From assembly GCF_001644035.1 (NCBI RefSeq), contig NZ_LUUG01000071.1, positions 1 to 64,000 on the forward strand: a stretch of 64,000 bases of DNA. Reading direction: 5' to 3'. This document shows, piece after piece, positions 57,394 through 64,000 of the stretch (positions are counted from its first letter, which is position 1; each line of letters begins with the position of its first letter). This stretch comes from Methylomonas methanica. GTDB lineage: Bacteria; Pseudomonadota; Gammaproteobacteria; Methylococcales; Methylomonadaceae. The translations under genes and the position numbers were made by a program. Under the pieces are notes generated by a model that saw only the letters and a list, made by a program, of their open reading frames with translations, had not been told where the DNA came from and ran no database searches.

Positions 57394-58836
57394 ATGACCC
57401 CTACCGGCACCGCGCAGAAGCCACCGCAAACTCTGGACGAATGGACAGAGTTGCTCCGCGTGCAGGAAATGCCGATTTTCTCCAACACCGCGCATAACAT
57501 CTACGCGGCGTTGGACGACAGGCACAAGGGCGCCATTGAGCTGGCGGCGGTGATTCTGCAAGACCCCAATCTCACCGCCAAACTGCTTAAAGTTGGCAGC
57601 AGTCCTTACTACAATCCCTCCAAACAGAAGATGAGCACCGTGTCGCGGGCCATCGTGGTGCTGGGCGCGGAGGTGATAAGGGAACTGACGCTGGCCTGCT
57701 CGTTTTTTGAAGCGATGCTGTCCTCCACCAACAAGGACAGGGCCAATCGAGAAATTGCGTTAGCCTTGCATGCCGCCGTGCAAGCTAAGGACTTGGCACT
57801 AAGCATGGGCGACACTTCGCCGGAAGAGGTGTTTGTGGCTGCTCTGCTGCACAATATCGGCCACATTGCCTTCTGGTGCTCCGGCAATCCGCAATCCAAA
57901 AAAGTCCATGAGCAAATCGAAAAAAGCGGGCTGAACAATCGCGAGGCCGAGAAAAAAATACTGGGCTTTACCTTGCAGGACTTGGGCAAAAAACTCAGTA
58001 AATCCTGGTGTCTGAGCGGCTTGATCGAAGAAGCCATCGCCAAACCGGACTCCGCGGAGAGACGGGTGAAAATGGTGCAACTGGGCCACCAGATTTGCGC
58101 AGCACTTAAATCGGGCAAAGACTCGGAAGCCATGCAGGCTTGTCTGGCAAAAGTTGCTGAGTTTTCCGGCCTGCCGCCGGCAACCCTAAAAGCCAAGATC
58201 GACAAAAACACCTTGGAAGCGGTGCACATTGCCCGGCAGTTCGGCGCCAATGATGCCTCCAAATTCATCAGCACCGAAGCTATCATCGCCAAGTTCGAAG
58301 AAGCGGAAGAGGAAAAGGCCGACAAGAAACAGCTGCAATTTCAAATTTTGCAAGACATCAGCAGCCATATCAGCGGTCAGATCGATTTGAATGGGCTATT
58401 TGAAATGGTATTGGAAGGCATACATCGGGGTGTGGAAATGGACAGAACCCTATTCATGCTGCTCAGCCCGGATAAACAGACGCTGAACGAAAAGTTTTCC
58501 TTGGGCTGGCATAACATCGCGCTCGACCAAAAAATCCGCATATACAATTCCGAAGCCTCGGCAAACTTACTGTTTCACGCCTTACAACAGCAAGAAGGCG
58601 TCTGGCTGTTTCCCCAGCAACATCATGAGCTTTACACCCCGCAGATCCGCCAACATATCGGCGAATACGAGTGCTTCGTTTTTCCGGTTTATGCGGAAAA
58701 AAAGACCGTGGGCCTTATTTATTGCGACCACTCTATTCATGGACTACCCTTAACTCGCGAGGATTTCATCGCAGCCAAGCACTTTGCCAAACAAGCGCAT
58801 ATTGGTTTAACCCTGTACTGCATGAAACACCACTAA
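57394..58836 (+). CDS. HDOD-GAF signalling protein
   Basis: A 480-residue cytosolic protein: HDOD domain (about 20-220, with VILQDPNLTAKLLKVGSSP and LLHNIGHIAFW), a helical linker and a GAF domain (about 320-475, MVLEGIHRGVEMDRTLFMLL, FVFPVYAEKKTVGLIYCDH). The usual HD pair is not complete, as in all HDOD proteins, so it is probably a binding module. It begins five bases after valS and four bases before a receiver gene, so it is part of a signalling cluster. Confidence 0.87.
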   Translation: MTPTGTAQKPPQTLDEWTELLRVQEMPIFSNTAHNIYAALDDRHKGAIELAAVILQDPNLTAKLLKVGSSPYYNPSKQKMSTVSRAIVVLGAEVIRELTLACSFFEAMLSSTNKDRANREIALALHAAVQAKDLALSMGDTSPEEVFVAALLHNIGHIAFWCSGNPQSKKVHEQIEKSGLNNREAEKKILGFTLQDLGKKLSKSWCLSGLIEEAIAKPDSAERRVKMVQLGHQICAALKSGKDSEAMQACLAKVAEFSGLPPATLKAKIDKNTLEAVHIARQFGANDASKFISTEAIIAKFEEAEEEKADKKQLQFQILQDISSHISGQIDLNGLFEMVLEGIHRGVEMDRTLFMLLSPDKQTLNEKFSLGWHNIALDQKIRIYNSEASANLLFHALQQQEGVWLFPQQHHELYTPQIRQHIGEYECFVFPVYAEKKTVGLIYCDHSIHGLPLTREDFIAAKHFAKQAHIGLTLYCMKHH

Positions 58837-58839
58837 TCC

Positions 58840-59634
58840 ATGACAGACCATCAGCTTGCCAATCTTCAGGTTTTTCTCGTCGAACCATCTCATACTCAGC
58901 AACAAATCATCTCCCACTTTTTGCACGACTGCGAGATAAACGATATTACCTGTGTGCAAAGCGGCGCCGAGTTATTCGAACGCTTACAGCACTCCCAGCC
59001 CGATCTGATTATCAGCTCAATGTATCTGCCGGACATGACCGGCGTGGAGTTGGTCCATGCACTGCGCAATGACGACGCCTCGTATGAAATGGCCTTTTTG
59101 CTGATTTCCAGCGAGACTAATATCAAATATCTGGAACCGATCCGCCAGGCCGGCGCGATTGCTATATTACCCAAACCGTTTACCCGTCAGGCCCTGGAAA
59201 CTGCCCTTCATTCCACGCTGGAATATGTTCGCCCGGAAAAACTTAACCTGACGCATCTGGATATCGAAGACCTGCGGGTACTGCTGGTGGACGACAGCGA
59301 ATTCTCGTTGAAATATCTCACCAAAGTTTTCGAAAACATCGGCATCTATCAGATCGTCACGGCTCACGACGGCAAACAGGGTTTACAACTATTCAATCAA
59401 CAGTATTTCGACCTGGTTGTGACCGACTACAACATGCCGGAAATGGACGGTTTACAGTTGATAGACCATATTCGCAACCACCCCGAACGCGGCTCGGTAC
59501 CCATTCTGATGGTCACCAGCGAGCAAAACCAAAATCGCTTGGCAGCGATAGAGAAATCCGAAGTATCCGCCATACTGGACAAACCTTTCGAAGCAACTTC
59601 AATCAAACGCCTCCTGATTAATTTGCTCAATTGA
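58840..59634 (+). CDS. Tandem-receiver protein, first receiver degenerate
   Basis: A 264-residue protein of two receiver domains. In the second (about 143-264) all residues are in place: VLLVDDSEF, phosphoacceptor Asp in LVVTDYNMPEMDG, Thr/Ser in MVTSEQ and Lys in LDKPF. In the first (about 5-125) the acidic pocket reads FLVEPSH and the phosphoacceptor position is Ser (LIISSMYLPDMTG), while SSETN and PKPF are kept. The first domain therefore cannot be phosphorylated normally. No output domain; a CheY-like adaptor role in the downstream taxis module is conceivable. Confidence 0.88.
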   Translation: MTDHQLANLQVFLVEPSHTQQQIISHFLHDCEINDITCVQSGAELFERLQHSQPDLIISSMYLPDMTGVELVHALRNDDASYEMAFLLISSETNIKYLEPIRQAGAIAILPKPFTRQALETALHSTLEYVRPEKLNLTHLDIEDLRVLLVDDSEFSLKYLTKVFENIGIYQIVTAHDGKQGLQLFNQQYFDLVVTDYNMPEMDGLQLIDHIRNHPERGSVPILMVTSEQNQNRLAAIEKSEVSAILDKPFEATSIKRLLINLLN

Positions 59635-59791
59635 GCTAATCTTGTGTGGCGAGCGAATACCCCACAACATGCGCGGCTATCACAACCCCGGATCGAATCA
59701 ATGTCCGATGCGGTCATGATCAAGCTCATCCGGTTTTCGCGCAGAACATGCATGGACTGACCACCAATAGCCCCAAATTAAGGTACGGAAT

Positions 59792-60331
59792 ATGAAGCCG
59801 ACTATCACCCCTAACAAGAACGAAAAAAAACTCGCGGATGACGATTTTATCGTTTCCAAAACCGACACCTCAGGGCGCATCACTTATGCCAATCGCATCT
59901 TTATGGAAATTGCCGGCTACCCGGAACATCAATTGCTGGGCATACAACATAACATCATCAGACACCCGGACATGCCGCGCGGCGTATTTAGATTTATGTG
60001 GAATACCCTAAAAGCCGGTGACGAATTTTTCGGTTTTGCCAAAAATTTATGCCGGGACGGTGGATTTTATTGGGTATTTGCCAACATTACTCCGGACTAC
60101 GATAAAAACGGTAAATTGCAGGGTTACTATTCGGTACGCCGTAATCCCCCCCGTAACGCTCTGGAAGTCATCATCCCGATTTATCGGGAAATGCTGGTTA
60201 TAGAAAAACGCCATTTGGTTAAAGATGCCCCGGATAAATCTCTGGAATATCTATTCGACGTGGTCAAGCAAGCCGGCGCAAAAAATTACAATAGCTTGGT
60301 GTTAAGCCTTTATAAACCCGACGGAGTGTAA
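59792..60331 (+). CDS. PAS-domain redox/energy sensor, CetB/Aer type
   Basis: A 179-residue soluble protein with one PAS domain (about 15-125) of the Aer kind: GRITYANRIFMEIAGYP, then HNIIRHPDMPRGVF, which is the signature of FAD-binding Aer PAS domains, and GGFYWVFANITPDYD. A helical tail follows. It lies three bases before a chemoreceptor gene that lacks a sensor domain, which suggests the pair works like Campylobacter CetB (PAS) and CetA (transducer) in energy taxis. Confidence 0.85.
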   Translation: MKPTITPNKNEKKLADDDFIVSKTDTSGRITYANRIFMEIAGYPEHQLLGIQHNIIRHPDMPRGVFRFMWNTLKAGDEFFGFAKNLCRDGGFYWVFANITPDYDKNGKLQGYYSVRRNPPRNALEVIIPIYREMLVIEKRHLVKDAPDKSLEYLFDVVKQAGAKNYNSLVLSLYKPDGV

Positions 60332-60334
60332 GCC

Positions 60335-61804
60335 ATGAATTCCAACGCCAATATTCCGTTTTTAAGAACCAAGCTTAATTACGCAGTGGCCGCCATTCTG
60401 TTTTCCGCTGTTGCCGTTTTCATCTACACGCTTATGGCACATGGCTTTTCCTGGCTGATACTGGGCTTGTTGCTGCCGTTGCCAGTGGTGGCCTTGGACG
60501 CCTGGCACGCCGGCAAACAATGTCTGCTGGTATTAGAGCGGATAGAAGAAGTGCTGAGACACACCAATCAAGGCCAGCTCTATCATCGCGTCACCAAAAC
60601 GCGCGGCATGGGTGAAGTCGGCAAGATAGCCTGGGAGCTCAATGAAACCCTGGACATCATGGAGTCTTATTTCAAGGAAATGAACTCTTGTTTTAAACAC
60701 GCCGCAGAAGGCAATTACGACCGTTATGCCCTGGTTGACGGCTTTCCGGGGATACTGAAACAGTCTGCAAAGAATATGAACGACGCCATCAAGTTGATGG
60801 ATGAAAACGACAAACTGACGATCAAACGACGTTTATCGGCAGGCCTGCATGCGCTCAACACCAACAATCTGCTCAACAATCTGAAAGGTAATCAAAGCGA
60901 CTTGCTCAATATCACCGAGCAAATGCAAAAGGTAGAAAATATTGCAGTGGAAACAGGCGAGAACGCCAACGCCAGCCTATCCGCCGTGGAAACCATCAGT
61001 AACTCCCTGTCCGACATCAACTCCAATGTGCATTCGGTATCGGATGTAATCGGCGCGCTGATTAACGACAGCAAAAAAATCACCGAATCCTTATCGATGA
61101 TTACCGGGATTGCCGATCAAACCAATCTGCTGGCCTTAAACGCCTCGATAGAAGCGGCACGCGCCGGCGAGCACGGCCGAGGCTTCGCGGTGGTCGCGGA
61201 CGAAGTCAAAAACCTCTCCGAACATACCAAAAACGCCGCATTGGAGGTATCCAGAACCCTCAAGTCTTTTAATAAACGGGTTGAACAAATGCAAACCGAA
61301 GCGGAAAGCTCCTCCTCGCTTTCGCAAGAGATACTGGCGCAAGTCAATTCCTTCCGCCAACAGTTTTCCAATTTATCCCGATCCGCGAAGATCTCGGTCG
61401 ATTACATTTCTTATGCCAAGGACAAATCTTTCGGCGTCCTGGCTAAACTCGATCATGTGGTCTACAAACAAAACGGCTATGTGGCCGTCGAAACAGCCAA
61501 CGAATGCCCTCATCACCAAGCCATCATGGTAGACAACCATAATTGCCGGTTAGGAAAATGGTATTACGAGGGACTGGGTTATGAAAAATTCCGTTCGACC
61601 AGCGCTTACGCCAAATTGAATCAACCACATGCCGACGTGCATAAAACGACACAAAGGGCTTATGAAGTTTCTCGCGACAAATGGGTAGATGATCCCGGCA
61701 TGCTCGATGAAATCATTCGGCAAATGCAACTGGCCGAGGCCGCCAGCGCCGAGGTGATGCAATATATCGATGCGATGGTGGAAGAACGACACAAAAACGT
61801 ATAG
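60335..61804 (+). CDS. Chemoreceptor without periplasmic domain, with CZB tail
   Basis: A 489-residue methyl-accepting protein. Two adjacent membrane helices (about 14-34 and 39-57) with almost no periplasmic loop, a HAMP-like segment, and the signalling hairpin [40 protein letters not shown]. After it comes a CZB zinc-binding domain (about 365-460) with [23 protein letters not shown] and PHADVH; the His/Cys set could sense zinc or hypochlorite. The sensing input is probably the PAS protein encoded just upstream. Confidence 0.9.
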   Translation: MNSNANIPFLRTKLNYAVAAILFSAVAVFIYTLMAHGFSWLILGLLLPLPVVALDAWHAGKQCLLVLERIEEVLRHTNQGQLYHRVTKTRGMGEVGKIAWELNETLDIMESYFKEMNSCFKHAAEGNYDRYALVDGFPGILKQSAKNMNDAIKLMDENDKLTIKRRLSAGLHALNTNNLLNNLKGNQSDLLNITEQMQKVENIAVETGENANASLSAVETISNSLSDINSNVHSVSDVIGALINDSKKITESLSMITGIADQTNLLALNASIEAARAGEHGRGFAVVADEVKNLSEHTKNAALEVSRTLKSFNKRVEQMQTEAESSSSLSQEILAQVNSFRQQFSNLSRSAKISVDYISYAKDKSFGVLAKLDHVVYKQNGYVAVETANECPHHQAIMVDNHNCRLGKWYYEGLGYEKFRSTSAYAKLNQPHADVHKTTQRAYEVSRDKWVDDPGMLDEIIRQMQLAEAASAEVMQYIDAMVEERHKNV

Positions 61805-61920
61805 CACACAGCTGTACAGAATCGTCGCAACGCAAGTAGCTTCGGTGCGAAGGCGGCGTAACAATTAGGAACCTCACCCTCAGAGCAATGACGTTAAGCT
61901 AGGAGTTGGACATGTTGTAG

Positions 61921-61969
61921 GGTCGAATTTATTCGACCTTTGGTGCATATAGTGCGAATAAATTCGCAC
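61921..61969. repeat. Twin REP-like palindromes
   Basis: GGTCGAA-TTTA-TTCGACC (61921-61938) and GTGCGAA-TAAA-TTCGCAC (61952-61969) are two hairpins of the same build (7-bp stem, 4-base loop) that differ in two stem positions and point like paired REP sequences. The gap 61805-62110 between the chemoreceptor gene and rlpA contains no gene. Confidence 0.7.
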
Positions 61970-62110
61970 CTGCAAGTTGCATTGCCCCTCCGGGAGATGG
62001 CTAGGGTAAGGAGATGTAAATACCTTTTTTGATTCTCATCGCCTTAAACACACCCTCTTGAAAAGGGCTGTTGGGCTTTTCTCTGAATAGTTACAAATTC
62101 TGCAACAAGC

Positions 62111-62626
62111 CTAACTTCCCAAATATTCCACCGTCACTTCCGCCAATCCGCGCATGCCGATCTGTTCCGCCGCGCCCTGGGACAGATCGATAAGTCGATT
62201 AGCCTTGAAAGGCCCTCTATCGTTGATCACCACATCCACGGATCGGCCGTTACGCAGATTGGTAACCCTAACTTTTGAGGGGATGGGCAGCGTTTTATGC
62301 GCCGCCGTCATGCCGCGCGGATCGAAGCGGTCGCCGTTGGCAGTAAAATTACCGGATTCTGCGCCATACCAGGAAGCCAGGCCCTGCGCTTTGTAACCCA
62401 GCGCGCTGTGCATGGGTGAATACGTTTTACCTTTAACTTTGTAAGATTTAGTGTAAGTGGTTTTGGTTGTACCGGGCAGCGTAGCTTGATCGTCATTGCG
62501 TTGCAGCGTTGGAATACCGGAACAAGCACTAAGCAGACTAAGAAACATCAGCGGCATAACCGCACGCCATCGCAGCACGTTGAGGCTAAATCGGCTTGAA
62601 AAAGCCGATACCGTGTCTAAAAACAT
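62111..62626 (-). CDS. rlpA: RlpA-family lipoprotein (septal peptidoglycan hydrolase)
   Basis: A 171-residue lipoprotein with lipobox LLSACSG (Cys35) and a double-psi beta-barrel domain: GLASWYGAESGNFTANGDRFD, MTAAHKTLPIPSKVRVTN, DVVINDRGPFKANRLIDLS (catalytic Asp) and a short end. It lacks the SPOR domain of E. coli RlpA. In Pseudomonas RlpA is a lytic transglycosylase acting on denuded glycan strands during division. GGAG stands nine bases before the ATG at 62626. Confidence 0.92.
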   Translation of the reverse strand: MFLDTVSAFSSRFSLNVLRWRAVMPLMFLSLLSACSGIPTLQRNDDQATLPGTTKTTYTKSYKVKGKTYSPMHSALGYKAQGLASWYGAESGNFTANGDRFDPRGMTAAHKTLPIPSKVRVTNLRNGRSVDVVINDRGPFKANRLIDLSQGAAEQIGMRGLAEVTVEYLGS

Positions 62627-62729
62627 AACTGTTTCTCCGCGTGGAAGGCTGCTTAAACAAGCAGTCTTCTATGGATTGAGTTGAAAAATTCAGAAAAGAT
62701 TGCCGAACGGGTTTCTGCTGACGTGTTGG

Positions 62730-63125
62730 TCAGTTGACTACCCGATGGCCGCGTTGGCGTAAGCAGTTGTTGTAGGCGTTTTTATACCGGTCTTCAGATT
62801 GAATACCTTGTTTGGATGCACCGCCGATACCGCCGGCAGCTGCACCGATAGCCGCGCCTTTTCCAGGGCTGCCGAGCACAGCTCCCAAAGCGGCGCCGCC
62901 GGCCGCGCCAATCAGGCCGCCAACACCGGCTCCTATCGCGGTTTCCTTCGCGGTGCCCCCCGACGCTTGCGATGCCAATTGCTGGCACTCATGCATATCC
63001 TGATTCAAGCGATAAGAGTTTTGGTTGTTGTAAGTGTCGACGGTTGGCGTCCAACCAGTTTGCGAAGCGCAAGCCGATAACAGCAGACAACCGGCAGTTA
63101 GTGAACAGACTGTTAGCTTCTTCAT
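62730..63125 (-). CDS. Glycine-zipper lipoprotein
   Basis: A 131-residue lipoprotein: lipobox LLLSACASQ (Cys19), then DMHECQQLASQA, a glycine zipper (about 60-95: IGAGVGGLIGAAGGAALGAVL) and NAYNNCLRQRGHRV. The pattern resembles the SlyB/YMGG-type envelope proteins. The ATG at 63125 overlaps the stop of the upstream gene by one base (TAATG), so both are co-translated. Confidence 0.82.
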   Translation of the reverse strand: MKKLTVCSLTAGCLLLSACASQTGWTPTVDTYNNQNSYRLNQDMHECQQLASQASGGTAKETAIGAGVGGLIGAAGGAALGAVLGSPGKGAAIGAAAGGIGGASKQGIQSEDRYKNAYNNCLRQRGHRVVN

Positions 63126-63508
63126 TATCTGTTCATCCCATTGCCAATCCACGAACCGGCCGCAGCACCGATACCGGCCGCCAATGGGTCGCCCCGGCCC
63201 ATTTCATAACCCATCGCACTACCGACCAAACCGCCGACCAGGCCCTGCGGAGAACGCTGGTCGTAACCGCCATATCTAACAGGAGGTGGTGGCGGTGGCG
63301 CGTAATAGTGCTGTTGCATAGGCACATATTCCACTACTCGCTCGGGCACGTAAACGCGCTCCACAGGGTAAGCCGGATAGTACTCACGGCCGTAACCGTG
63401 ACCATGATGGTGGTGGCGATGATGGCGATGCTCGCCCCAATCGTCGTCGGCCAAAGCCACTGACGAAAACAACAAACCGATCAACATGATTTTTGTCATT
63501 CTGAACAT
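63125..63508 (-). CDS. Secreted His/Tyr/Pro-rich glycine-zipper protein
   Basis: A 127-residue protein: signal peptide about 1-20 (VALA), a histidine cluster (EHRHHRHHHHGHGYG, about 26-41), a Tyr/Val/Pro-rich stretch, the run YAPPPPPPVRYGGY and a C-terminal glycine zipper (GLVGGLVGSAMGYEMGRG, GIGAAAGSWIGNG). The His cluster may bind metal. It opens a two-gene operon with the lipoprotein behind it. Confidence 0.8.
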   Translation of the reverse strand: MFRMTKIMLIGLLFSSVALADDDWGEHRHHRHHHHGHGYGREYYPAYPVERVYVPERVVEYVPMQQHYYAPPPPPPVRYGGYDQRSPQGLVGGLVGSAMGYEMGRGDPLAAGIGAAAGSWIGNGMNR

Positions 63509-63787
63509 ATACGACTCCTTGTTGGGAAATTATTCAGTTGCGGGAAATTCTAGGGAGGTTGGCTTAAAACAGAATTAAGGGCAGATTATGATCGGATTAA
63601 GAATATTACCCTGCTGGTTCGGGCCTTACGGGCAGAAAAGACGAGCGACAAACCGAAGAGACCACCACCGAAATACCCTCCAGGTAAGGGTCTCCGGGCA
63701 GACGACACAGTATGCCTTGTCATATTTTTGTCACGCGCCGACTCTATACTCGACTGATGATTTTTGCCCTTATGTGAGGAGTTTGTT

Positions 63788-63994
63788 GTGTTAAATCGAA
63801 TTAGAGAAATGCTTTCGCGAGGCAGCATCGCCAATAAAATCGACAGCGAAGAGTGTCCGATGGGCTCCGAACATGTCTTGCCGGCGGAAATGATTCAGTT
63901 ATTGTCCGGAAAATCTCGGCCGACTCACACTGACATGAACCAGGGCAAAACCCGGTTAGTTCTGGATGAGCATGAGTTGGCGCTGAGCTATTGA
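63788..63994 (+). CDS. Small protein of unknown function
   Basis: A 68-residue cytosolic product, start GTG at 63788 with GAGGAG at 63776-63781 in front. It begins LNRIREMLSRG and has SEECPMGSEHVLPAEMIQLLSGK and a Leu/Glu-rich end (TRLVLDEHELALSY). No family recognised. The strong ribosome-binding site supports it as real. Confidence 0.6.
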   Translation: MLNRIREMLSRGSIANKIDSEECPMGSEHVLPAEMIQLLSGKSRPTHTDMNQGKTRLVLDEHELALSY

Positions 63995-64000
63995 GTTCAG

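Overview
The window looks like a chromosomal segment of a gammaproteobacterium, most likely a methanotroph or methylotroph of the Methylomonas/Methylobacter group. Supporting signs are the RlmKL fusion, the hemCDXY operon, the tesA/ybbA/ybbP arrangement, a two-subunit pyruvate carboxylase, VPxP-type PEP-CTERM tails and a copper-protein pair with membrane anchors. No methane or methanol oxidation gene lies in the window, so the lifestyle is inference.

Layout. 1-15841: a CheD homologue lacking its catalytic His; rlmKL-acyP; the heme operon hemC-hemD-hemX-hemY; an HD-GYP and a PP2C response regulator; ubiD; and ybbP/ybbA diverging from tesA with overlapping start codons. 15852-25811: a glycosyltransferase, a GNAT protein, a PEP-CTERM-like exported protein, pycA-pycB, sua5-tadA and a membrane-anchored HtrA protease. 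25896-29331: a compact light-repair operon made of a small TIGR02450-type protein, a cryptochrome/photolyase-like flavoprotein, a 49-residue DUF2256-type zinc-ribbon protein, and an Fe-S (6-4) photolyase with Cys at 350/438/441/454. 29407-37260: hypotheticals, a MerR/TipAS regulator with a 19-bp-spacer promoter, a hybrid kinase/LuxR regulator pair and a HAF-repeat PEP-CTERM protein. The last two transcription units share a near-identical promoter with a CCCTAC-N4-GTAGGG palindrome.

37703-47354: a complete type I-F CRISPR-Cas locus on the minus strand (cas1, cas2-3, csy1, csy2, csy3, csy4, leader, 8-repeat array). A ParE/RHH toxin-antitoxin pair sits between cas2-3 and csy1. 48081-53480: pgi, then an exported protein predicted to mature with an N-terminal His, a cupredoxin with a Met/His-rich head, membrane proteins and a MOSC protein. 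54561-61804: valS followed by a same-strand sensory set (HDOD-GAF; two receivers, the first degenerate; PAS; ligand-domain-less chemoreceptor with a CZB tail) that resembles the two-gene CetB/CetA energy-taxis pair. The end holds rlpA and glycine-zipper envelope proteins.

The most interesting leads are the light-repair operon with two uncharacterised small proteins, the shared promoter of the two-component system and the HAF protein, the putative copper pair, the bipartite energy-taxis receptor, and the TA module inside the cas locus. Palindromic repeats are scattered through the intergenic spaces. No rRNA, tRNA or insertion-sequence transposase was recognised.
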